From the NCBI GenBank assembly GCA_023438065.1, contig JAEXRH010000011.1, positions 124,001 to 188,000 on the forward strand: a stretch of 64,000 nucleotides of DNA, in the 5' to 3' direction. Under the pieces are notes generated by a model. It was not told where the DNA came from, searched no databases, and saw only the letters and a program-made list of their open reading frames with translations. A program made the position numbers and the translations under genes. Below, in pieces: positions 7,162-14,776 of the stretch. Each line of letters begins with the position of its first letter. Position 1 is the stretch's first letter. The stretch is from Spirochaetota bacterium (GTDB taxonomy: Bacteria > Spirochaetota > Spirochaetia > Treponematales > Treponemataceae).

Positions 7162-8337
7162 ATGCACGCGAACCGTACGGGCGGAACAGACCGCAGCAAT
7201 CAAATACTCGAAGCCGCGTTTACCCTCGAACACACCAACCAGGGGTGGAGTCTCGCGGAGGTCGCGGAACGCATTGGCGTCTCCAAAACCGCGATCTACC
7301 GGCATTTCCGCAGTCGCGCGGAGATTGAGGCGGCGATGGAAGCCGAGCTCCGGGACGGTCTTGCGGCCATGATCGAGGCCACCGACGCCTCGCCGATGGG
7401 CATCAGGCTGGAAGCGGTTTCCTTTTTCAGGAAGAACCCCGGCTACCTTTCCCTCCTCACGGGGAACCTGTTCACGAAGCCTTCCTATGACTTAGAGCTC
7501 ATCGAATGGCTCAAGACCGCCTCGCCGCGCTTCGCGGGGCTGATGGATCGGGCCTCGGGCCACGACGAGGGAGAACGACTCAGGGTCGGGGCGTCGATCC
7601 TGAAAAACTGCGTACTCATCCTCGTCGCCTCGATGCATTGCGACAATCTCGGGCGGATCCAGGGCTTGATCCTCGACATCCTCGAGAACGGGATTACCGG
7701 CTGCGAGGTTCCCGTCGACGCAAGGTACGCCGAATGCGAGCGGGTTTCGCGCATCGAACCCGGCGAGATCGAGCCAAACAGCCGCCTCCTTGACGCGATA
7801 TCCTCCGCGATCCAGGAGCACGGCATCGCGAAAACGACGATCGAGCGGATCGCGGAAAAGATGGGCACGGCGAAAAGCAGCCTCTACTTCTATTGCCGGA
7901 ACAAGGAAGAGATGCTCGCGGAGCTGATGCGGAACCAGACGAAAACCCTGCTTTCCCTGTGCACGCCGCGGGTTCGGGAGGGAAAGACCTTCGCCGAACG
8001 GCTGTATATCCTTATGGCCGTACAGGCGAAGTACCTCGCGCTCAAGCCGGACATGTTCCGGGTATTCAGCTGGATACGGTACGAGACCATGCGCGGCGAG
8101 GACCGCAAGCCCGCCCATGACGAGCCGTCGGAGGACTTCCTCTCGCTCTTCGCCTCCGACGGCGGGCCTTTCGCCGATTCGGACGCGAGAACGAAAGCCA
8201 TCGCAGCCATAAAGCTCTCGGCCGTCCTGAGCACGAGCGTCGTCCTTCAATCGTCGCGCCAGGGCGACACCACGGAAAGAACCATGCGTACGATCCGCGC
8301 CATGCATAAAAGCATCATATGCGGAGACAAGGAGTAA
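7162..8337 (+). CDS. Double-domain TetR-family regulator of the efflux operon
   Basis: 391 aa, about twice the usual TetR size, with two complete TetR-type helix-turn-helix regions. The first is at about 12-58 (LAEVAERIGVSKTAIYRHF) and the second at about 206-253 (IERIAEKMGTAKSSLYFYC). Each is followed by its own helical ligand/dimer-type segment. This is a head-to-tail fusion of two TetR units, so a single chain may mimic a dimer. The gene leads the efflux operon and stops three bases before the tolC-like start, and a TetR-style palindrome covers its own start site. The likely role is a repressor of the RND pump, relieved by a pump substrate. Ligand is unknown. Confidence 0.85.
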   Translation: MHANRTGGTDRSNQILEAAFTLEHTNQGWSLAEVAERIGVSKTAIYRHFRSRAEIEAAMEAELRDGLAAMIEATDASPMGIRLEAVSFFRKNPGYLSLLTGNLFTKPSYDLELIEWLKTASPRFAGLMDRASGHDEGERLRVGASILKNCVLILVASMHCDNLGRIQGLILDILENGITGCEVPVDARYAECERVSRIEPGEIEPNSRLLDAISSAIQEHGIAKTTIERIAEKMGTAKSSLYFYCRNKEEMLAELMRNQTKTLLSLCTPRVREGKTFAERLYILMAVQAKYLALKPDMFRVFSWIRYETMRGEDRKPAHDEPSEDFLSLFASDGGPFADSDARTKAIAAIKLSAVLSTSVVLQSSRQGDTTERTMRTIRAMHKSIICGDKE

Positions 8338-8340
8338 AAA

Positions 8341-9771
8341 ATGATTGCACTGACAAAACGCGGGGTCTCGCGAACGGCGCTTTTCGTCGCCGGTTATCTC
8401 GCCCTCGCGGCGCTCGCTTTCTCCGACGAGATCGAGCTCGGGACGGGTCCGAAGGCTCAATCGCCCCGGGAAGAATCCGCGAAGGCCGACGAGACCGGGG
8501 ACGTTCCCGCGGCGAGGACCCTCACCGTCGAGGAAGCCGTCGCCCTCGCCATGGAGAGCAACATGCAGCTCGAGTCCGCCGCGATCGACCTTCGCATGAA
8601 GGAACGCGCGCGCGATAACGCCTGGAACGTCTTCATTCCCTCGGCTCAGGTCTCGGGAACCCTCGCGCGGCAGAACAAGGCCGCCAACCCGTACGCGGCG
8701 ATTTTCCAGAGCATGGGAATCCCCGTCTCGAGCCCCGCGGAAAAGGATCATTGGTCGATGGCCGCCGGCCTTTCCCTCGGGCTCAACATCAACGCGGCAT
8801 TGGTCGAGGGCCTACGGGCAACCCGCCAAAGCTACGAGGCCGGCAAGCTCTCCCTCGATCAGGCCAGGCAGGAGACCGACCGGGACGTCCGCAAGGCCTT
8901 CTACGGCATTCTTCTCCAGGAAGAGAGCGCGCGGCTCCTCCGCGAAAAGCTCGCGGCGGGAGAGGACCGGCTCAAGCAGACGGAGATAAACTACCGCAAC
9001 GGCGTCGTGCCCGAGCTCTCCGTCCTGCAGGCGCAGCTTTCGGTCGAGACCCAGAAACCCGCGCTCCGCGAGGCGGAGATCACCCTCGAACGGCAAAAGG
9101 CGCTCTTCGCCTTCATCATCGGGCTCCCGCCGAATACCGCGATAACCCTCGTCGGCAAGGTCGCCCCCGCGATTCGCTCCTACGACGGGGACGAGCTCGT
9201 CAAGACGCGCCTCGCCGACCGGCTCGACGTCGCGATACTCTCGAAGAACCTCGAGTTAGCGAACACCCAGCTCCGCGCGGCGCGGCTCCAGGCCTACACC
9301 CCGAGCGTGGCCCTCGGGCAAAGCTGGCTCCCGATGAAGGCGCCGATCGACGCCGACGAGTGGAACGACAGCCAGGGCGCGTTCACCGTCACGGTCGCCT
9401 TCGACCTCGTCGGGCTCTTGCCCTTCTCGAGAACCGGCCAGTCGCTCCTCGACGCGCGGGAATCCGCGCGTAAACTCGAGATCGCGCTCGCGCAAGCGTC
9501 CTACAACGCCGAGCTCGAGATTCGCGACCTCGTGAAGCGGCTCGACAAGGCGCGCGCCTCGATCGGGACCATGGAGCTCAGCGTCACGATCGCGCAGAAG
9601 GCGTACCGGCTCTCCGAGCAGGGGTACCGCGCCGGGACGATCGAGTACCTCGATCTCAAGGACGCCGAAACCTCGCTCCTCCAGGCGGAGATCGGGGTTC
9701 TCATGGAAAAGTACACGTATCTTTCAACCCTTCTCGACCTCGAAACCGCGGTGAACGCGCGGCTGGACTGA
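8341..9771 (+). CDS. TolC-family outer-membrane efflux protein
   Basis: 476 aa with an N-terminal signal segment (about 1-29, ending near ALAALAFSDE) and two repeats of the OEP type. The first starts TLTVEEAVALAMESNMQLES (about 61-80) and both are rich in long amphipathic helices, as expected for the periplasmic tunnel. The C-terminal half contains YRAGTIEYLDLKDAETSLLQ (about 425-444), typical of TolC-like proteins. It would form the outer-membrane duct for the RND pump. It is the second gene of a tight five-gene operon, 13 bases before the adaptor start. Confidence 0.9.
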   Translation: MIALTKRGVSRTALFVAGYLALAALAFSDEIELGTGPKAQSPREESAKADETGDVPAARTLTVEEAVALAMESNMQLESAAIDLRMKERARDNAWNVFIPSAQVSGTLARQNKAANPYAAIFQSMGIPVSSPAEKDHWSMAAGLSLGLNINAALVEGLRATRQSYEAGKLSLDQARQETDRDVRKAFYGILLQEESARLLREKLAAGEDRLKQTEINYRNGVVPELSVLQAQLSVETQKPALREAEITLERQKALFAFIIGLPPNTAITLVGKVAPAIRSYDGDELVKTRLADRLDVAILSKNLELANTQLRAARLQAYTPSVALGQSWLPMKAPIDADEWNDSQGAFTVTVAFDLVGLLPFSRTGQSLLDARESARKLEIALAQASYNAELEIRDLVKRLDKARASIGTMELSVTIAQKAYRLSEQGYRAGTIEYLDLKDAETSLLQAEIGVLMEKYTYLSTLLDLETAVNARLD

Positions 9772-9786
9772 CAAAAGGAGTCAATG

Positions 9787-10722
9787 ATGAAAACGACGAT
9801 GAAACTCATTGCTGTCGCGCTCTCGGCCACGGCGCTCGTTGCGCTCGCCTCCTGCGGCGGCAAGGAACAGAAGAAAAAGGACGAGCCCGCGAAGGCCGTT
9901 TTCGCGGTCACGACGACGACGGCCACGAAGGGCGAGCTCAAGGACTACCTTGAGTTCGGCGGCGACGTTACCGCGAAGACGAACGTCGACATCCTTCCCG
10001 ACATCGCGGGAAAGATCGCGGAGATTCGCGTCAAGGCGGGCGACGTCGTCCAGAAAAACGAGATCATCGCGCTCGTCGATCCCTCGCGACCCGGCATGAA
10101 CTACGCGCTCGGCCCGGTCAAGGCGCCGATCGGCGGAACGATCACCGCGGTGAACGTCGTCGCCGGCAGCATGGTCTCGCAGCAGCTCGCGATCGCGCGG
10201 GTGAGCAAGATGGAAAGTCTCGAGGTCGTCATGAACGTCCCCGAGCGCTTCGTCTCGAAGATCAAGGAAAACCAGAACGCCTATCTCCGATTCGACGCCT
10301 ACCCGGGCGACGTCTTCCCCGCGCGTATCTTCGAGATCAGCCCCGTCCTCGACCAGACGACGCGGACGATGTCGGTCAAGCTCTCGCTTGTAAAGAACGA
10401 TTCCCGCATCAAGGCGGGCATGTTCGCGCGAGTGAAACTCATCACCGACACGAAGTCCGGGATCGTGAAGATCCCCGCCTCGGCGGTCGTCACCCGTTTC
10501 GGCGAGCAGTTCGCCTTCGTCGTGCAACGGGGCGACATCGCGACCGTCCGCAAGCAGCCCGTAACCCCCGGCATTCGAGTCGACGACAAGATCGAGATTC
10601 GCTCCGGGCTCGCGGACGGCGACGAGGTCGTCGTCCGAGGCCAGACACTTCTCGAGGACGGTTCCGAGGTTAACGTCGTCTCGACCGTCGAACCCCTGTC
10701 GAAAGAGGAGAGCGCGCGATGA
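9787..10722 (+). CDS. RND efflux periplasmic adaptor lipoprotein
   Basis: 311 aa from the ATG at 9787, or 312 from the adjacent ATG at 9784; the former has better spacing from AAAAGGAG. The signal ends in a lipobox, LASC, with lipidated Cys23. The protein has the membrane-fusion (HlyD/AcrA) layout. There is a lipoyl half (GDVTAKTNVDILPDIAGKIA), a very short hairpin because the second lipoyl half follows soon after (VKAPIGGTITAVNVVAG), then beta-barrel and membrane-proximal domains. It bridges the TolC-like channel and the RND pump. It overlaps the pump gene start by four bases. Confidence 0.92.
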   Translation: MKTTMKLIAVALSATALVALASCGGKEQKKKDEPAKAVFAVTTTTATKGELKDYLEFGGDVTAKTNVDILPDIAGKIAEIRVKAGDVVQKNEIIALVDPSRPGMNYALGPVKAPIGGTITAVNVVAGSMVSQQLAIARVSKMESLEVVMNVPERFVSKIKENQNAYLRFDAYPGDVFPARIFEISPVLDQTTRTMSVKLSLVKNDSRIKAGMFARVKLITDTKSGIVKIPASAVVTRFGEQFAFVVQRGDIATVRKQPVTPGIRVDDKIEIRSGLADGDEVVVRGQTLLEDGSEVNVVSTVEPLSKEESAR

Positions 10723-13700
10723 GTCTTTCAAAGACCGCAGTCATGCGGCCGACGACGATCATGATCATCTTCTCGATCCTGACCGCGCTCGGCCTGTACG
10801 CGACCTTCGACCTGCCGCTCGATCTCTTCCCGGACATCGAGCTCCCGTACGTCGCGATCAGCACCCAGTACCCCGGGGCCGGACCCGAGGAAGTCGAGAA
10901 GCGCGTCACCCGCCCGATCGAAAGCATCATCTCGGGCGTCTCGGGCATCGAGTATCTCGGCTCGAACTCCTCGAACGGGTCGAGCCTCGTGTATATCCAG
11001 CTGACCTACGGGAGTAACCTCGACGAGTCGATGAACGACATCCGCGCGAAGATGGACTACGCCAAGGGATTCCTCCCGGAGGACGCGAAGACCCCGATGA
11101 TCTACAAGATGGACCCGTCCATGTTCCCGATCATGCACTACGCGATCAGCGGCAACCGTACCCCGGAGGAGCTCAGGGAATACGCGGACGACCTCGCGCC
11201 GAAGCTCGAGCAGATCGACGGGGTCGCCTCCGCCTACGTCTCGGGAGGGCGCGACCGCGCGATCGTCGTCGAGATTCCCCGCGACCGTCTCCAGGCCTAC
11301 GACCTCACGATCACGCAGGTCGCGCAGATGCTCGGCGCCCAGAACATCCAGGTCGCCGGCGGCACGATCACCGAAAGCGACCTCAACTACACGATCAGCA
11401 CGATCGGCGAATACGCCTCGCTCGACGACATCAGGAATACCGTCGTGTCCTACAAGATCAGCGGACAGGGGTCTCCAGGATCGGGGCCGGTCGTCGCCTC
11501 GGTAAGGCTCCGCGACATCGCGGACGTGTACGACGGCTTCAAGCGTCAGTCCTCGCTTTTTTACTTCAACGGCGTCCCGTGCGTCGATGTGAGCGTTCTC
11601 AAGCAGAGCGGCACGAACTCGGTAAAGACCGCGCAGGCCGTCGACAAACGCATGAAGTCGATAATCAAGGAAGCGCCCTCGGACATCTCGATCACCCTCA
11701 CCGAGGACTCGACCGACATCATCAAGCGCTCGGTCAAGGACGTCGCCTCGACCGCGTTCCAGGGCGCGATCCTCGCGGTCATCGTCCTTTTCGTGTTCCT
11801 CAGGAGCCTCAAGAGCACCATCATCATCGGGCTCACCATCCCGATCTCGCTCGTCGTCACGCTCGGAATCATGTACTTCGCGGGAATGTCGCTCAACCTC
11901 ATGACCCTCGCGGGACTCTCGCTCGGCGTAGGGATGCTCGTCGACAACTCGATCGTCATCCTCGAGAACATCTTCACCTACCGCGAAAAGGGCGCGAAGC
12001 CGGTGCCGGCGGCGATCCTCGGCTCCCAGGAAATGATGCTCGCGATCGCCGCCTCGACGCTCACGACGATCTGCGTATTCCTCCCGCTCATCATGTACAA
12101 GAGCGAGCTCGGCGTCATCGGCGAGATCTTCCAGGGCCTCGCCTTCACCGTCGTCATCTCCCTCGTCTGCTCGCTCGTCGTCGCCCTCGTGCTCGTCCCG
12201 GTGCTCGCGAGCAAGTACTTCAAGATCGGGAACCGGAACGAGCGAAGGCTCCCGCCGTCGCTCGCGCGGATAGACGCGGGCATGCAAAACTTCTTCGACA
12301 AGGTCGACGAAAAATACTCCAGGGCGATCAGATGGGTGCTCAAGCGCAAGAAGCTCACCGTCGGCGCGATCGCCGGCCTCTTCGTCCTCAGCGTCGCGTC
12401 GATGCCCCTTCTCGGCTTCGTCTACATGCCGAACCAGGCGTCGGACTCCGTCGTCGTCAACGTGACCCTCCCCGTCGGCACGAAGCTCGAGGCGACCGAG
12501 GCGATCGTCCGACAGCTCGAGGACATCGCGAAGAAGGAAGTGAGGGGTTACAAGAGCCTTACCGTCCTCGCGGGCGTGAGCGAAAACTGGGGAATGGGCG
12601 GAACGAGCTCCTACAAGGGCTCGCTCACGATCGCGCTCCCGAAGCTCGCTGAGCGCATTGACTCGGAAGACGCGATCAAGGAAAAGATGCGCGCGCACTT
12701 CGGCGACTTCCCCGGCGTCACCTTCGAGCTCACGAGCGGCCGCAACGGCGGCGTGGGCGGCGGGAACGCGGCGATCAACATCAGCGTGAAATCGGACAAC
12801 CTCGTGAAGGCGCGCGACACGGCGGCCGCGATCCGCGACCTCCTCAAGGAAAAGATGGGAGACAAGCTCACCGAGCCCGCGATCGACATGAAGGAAGGCC
12901 TTCCGCAGGCGAACATCGTCATCGACCGGGAGCGGCTCTACAACCTCGGGCTTAACGTCTACTCGGTCGGGCAGGAAATAAAGGCGAACATCGAGGGGAC
13001 GACCGCCACCCGCTACCGCGAGGACGGCGAGGAGATCGACATCGACATCATGCTCGCCGAAACCGACAAGACCCAGCTCGCCGACCTCGAGCAGATCTTC
13101 GTCACGAACTCCTCGGGCGCGCGCATCCCCGTATCGAGCTTCGCCCGCTACGCCGAGGGCACCTCGCCCATCAGCATCACGCGCGAGGACCAGAGCCGCA
13201 TCGTGCACGTCACCGCCGGCAAGAAACCCGAGGCGAACCTCAACGAGGTTCAAAAGGAGATCGAGCGGCTCGTCAAGACCGAGATCCCGGCCGACTCTGC
13301 GGTCAGGATCGAGTACAAGGGCGACTACGAGGACATGATGAAGGCAATCAAGCAATTCGTCGTCATCATCCTCATGGCGATCATACTCGTGTTCGGCGTC
13401 ATGGCGAGCCAGTTCGAGTCTCTCCTCGACCCGTTCATCATCCTCTTCACGCTTCCGCTCACGATCATAGGAATCGTGATCCTCTACGCGATCTGCGGAC
13501 AGAAACTCAACGTCATGACCGCGGTCGGCATGCTCATCCTCGTCGGCGTCATCGTCAATAACGGCATCGTCCTCGTCGACTACACGAACCTGCTCAGGAA
13601 GCGCGGCCTCGCGCTCGCGGACGCGTGCGCCCAGGCCGGAAGAAGCCGACTTCGGCCTATCCTCATGACCACGCTCACGACCGTGCTCGGCCTCGTGCCG

Positions 13701-13925
13701 ATGGCCTTCTTTCCCGGAGAGGGCTCGGAAATGGTCCAGCCGATCGGACAGACCATCCTCGGCGGGCTTTCTTTCGGCACCCTCATGACGCTCTTCCTCA
13801 TCCCGACGCTCTATTACATCTTCAACCAGCGCCGCGACAAGCGGGAGGCGAGACGACTCGCGAAATACGAGCTCGAAAGCGAGCTCGACGTCGCGCTCGG
13901 CGCGAACGACGGAGGCGTTAAATGA
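10719..13925 (+). CDS. RND-family multidrug efflux pump (AcrB/HAE1-like)
   Basis: 1068 aa, the normal length for HAE1 pumps, with two repeats of one plus five membrane segments and two large periplasmic loops. The start MSLSKTAVMRPTTIMIIFSI and the porter region DLFPDIELPYVAISTQYPGA are characteristic. The TM4 proton-relay region reads GMLVDNSIVILENIF, with one Asp followed by Asn instead of the Asp pair seen in AcrB. The second half has VGVIVNNGIVLVDYTN and RLRPILMTTLTTVLGLVP. It exports small hydrophobic compounds using the proton or sodium gradient; the substrate is not predictable. It overlaps both neighbours by four bases. Confidence 0.95.
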   Translation: MSLSKTAVMRPTTIMIIFSILTALGLYATFDLPLDLFPDIELPYVAISTQYPGAGPEEVEKRVTRPIESIISGVSGIEYLGSNSSNGSSLVYIQLTYGSNLDESMNDIRAKMDYAKGFLPEDAKTPMIYKMDPSMFPIMHYAISGNRTPEELREYADDLAPKLEQIDGVASAYVSGGRDRAIVVEIPRDRLQAYDLTITQVAQMLGAQNIQVAGGTITESDLNYTISTIGEYASLDDIRNTVVSYKISGQGSPGSGPVVASVRLRDIADVYDGFKRQSSLFYFNGVPCVDVSVLKQSGTNSVKTAQAVDKRMKSIIKEAPSDISITLTEDSTDIIKRSVKDVASTAFQGAILAVIVLFVFLRSLKSTIIIGLTIPISLVVTLGIMYFAGMSLNLMTLAGLSLGVGMLVDNSIVILENIFTYREKGAKPVPAAILGSQEMMLAIAASTLTTICVFLPLIMYKSELGVIGEIFQGLAFTVVISLVCSLVVALVLVPVLASKYFKIGNRNERRLPPSLARIDAGMQNFFDKVDEKYSRAIRWVLKRKKLTVGAIAGLFVLSVASMPLLGFVYMPNQASDSVVVNVTLPVGTKLEATEAIVRQLEDIAKKEVRGYKSLTVLAGVSENWGMGGTSSYKGSLTIALPKLAERIDSEDAIKEKMRAHFGDFPGVTFELTSGRNGGVGGGNAAINISVKSDNLVKARDTAAAIRDLLKEKMGDKLTEPAIDMKEGLPQANIVIDRERLYNLGLNVYSVGQEIKANIEGTTATRYREDGEEIDIDIMLAETDKTQLADLEQIFVTNSSGARIPVSSFARYAEGTSPISITREDQSRIVHVTAGKKPEANLNEVQKEIERLVKTEIPADSAVRIEYKGDYEDMMKAIKQFVVIILMAIILVFGVMASQFESLLDPFIILFTLPLTIIGIVILYAICGQKLNVMTAVGMLILVGVIVNNGIVLVDYTNLLRKRGLALADACAQAGRSRLRPILMTTLTTVLGLVPMAFFPGEGSEMVQPIGQTILGGLSFGTLMTLFLIPTLYYIFNQRRDKREARRLAKYELESELDVALGANDGGVK

Positions 13926-14203
13926 AAAGGATAGAGATCATATTCAGCCAGGCGCTCGAGGAAGACGTCTTCATGGCGCTCAAGAAGATCCCGGAGGCGC
14001 AAGCCTTTACGCTGATCCCGGGAGTCAAGGGAAAGGGATTCTCGACGCCGAAGATGGGGGACTCGGTTTGGCCCGAGTTCAACGAACTGATGATAATCTA
14101 CTGCCCGAGCGAATCGGGCGCGACCGCGATCGTCGCCGCGGTAGACCGGATCAGGAGGCGCTTCCCCACGGAGGGGATCGCGGCCTTCGCGATCGATTGC
14201 TAG
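13922..14203 (+). CDS. Small PII-like protein encoded with the RND pump (PG0541-like)
   Basis: 93 aa, no signal peptide or membrane segment. It starts MKRIEIIFSQALEEDVFMAL, continues with a glycine-rich loop (VKGKGFSTPKMGD, about 35-47) and ends in an alternating beta/alpha pattern. This suggests the ferredoxin-like fold of PII proteins with a T-loop-like insertion. Small proteins of this kind are known as RND-transporter-associated (PG0541 family); their function is not established. The ATG overlaps the pump stop codon (ATGA), so the two are made together. A cytosolic sensor that gates the pump is a guess. Confidence 0.7.
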   Translation: MKRIEIIFSQALEEDVFMALKKIPEAQAFTLIPGVKGKGFSTPKMGDSVWPEFNELMIIYCPSESGATAIVAAVDRIRRRFPTEGIAAFAIDC

Positions 14204-14224
14204 GCTGAACGCCGACGATGACCG

Positions 14225-14259
14225 GCCCGGGACGGCTATTGCCTTCCCGGGCTTTTTTT
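14225..14259 (+). terminator. Terminator of the efflux operon
   Basis: GCCCGGGA (14225-14232) pairs with TCCCGGGC (14245-14252), loop 12 nt, followed by seven T (14253-14259). The end of the convergent Nudix gene lies within it. Confidence 0.85.
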
Positions 14260-14772
14260 CGCCTCTTGCCAGGCCTCGATCGCGCGGCGCGCCGAATCGA
14301 AGGCGAAAGGCGCCGTGGCGAGCTCCTCGGGCCTGATGATCTGAAACGAGGCGACCTCGTTCTTGTCGAGCTTGAGGGAATCGAGGGTATTCGGGACCTC
14401 GGCGGCGAAGAAAAGGTCGCAGGTCTTGTACGTGACGCCCTTGTGGGAATACTCGTTCGGCCAGCTCCCGACGAAACGGAGATTCGTCGGCACGAGGCCC
14501 GTCTCCTCGCGGCATTCGCGGACCGCGGCGTCCTCCGCCCGCTCGTCCGGATCGACGAAACCGCCCGGCAGCGCGAGCATTCCGCGCGCGGGGTCACGGT
14601 TCCTCACGAGGGTAAGCACGCCGCCCGATACCTCGAGAATGACGCTCGCGGAAGTCGCCACGTTGTGGAAATAGGTAAAAAGGCATACCGGGCAATACCA
14701 AAACTTGCGCTCCCGGTACTGGTAGCCGATCGATCCGCATTGGGGACAGAATTTGAGCGATACAGGGTTCAT
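14236..14772 (-). CDS. Nudix hydrolase with N-terminal zinc ribbon
   Basis: 178 aa from the ATG at 14772, chosen because GGGAAG lies about eight bases upstream and the longer frame would overlap the preceding gene. Cys9, Cys12, Cys27 and Cys30 form a zinc ribbon, as in the NudC-like and related Nudix proteins. The Nudix box is perfect: G-x5-E-x7-REC-R-EETGL (GGFVDPDERAEDAAVRECRE, then ETGL). It hydrolyses a nucleoside diphosphate linked to another moiety using Mg2+; the substrate is unknown. It starts four bases after the ECF transporter gene, so it is in the same transcript as a vitamin transporter and a kinase. Confidence 0.88.
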   Translation of the reverse strand: MNPVSLKFCPQCGSIGYQYRERKFWYCPVCLFTYFHNVATSASVILEVSGGVLTLVRNRDPARGMLALPGGFVDPDERAEDAAVRECREETGLVPTNLRFVGSWPNEYSHKGVTYKTCDLFFAAEVPNTLDSLKLDKNEVASFQIIRPEELATAPFAFDSARRAIEAWQEAKKSPGRQ

Positions 14773-14776
14773 GTTC

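Noticed and set aside
10728..13355. 875-codon open frame antisense to the RND pump gene
   Set aside because: G+C-rich codons make long antisense frames by chance. The translation is rich in Arg/Asp/Glu/His with no domain, and the sense frame is a full-length pump.
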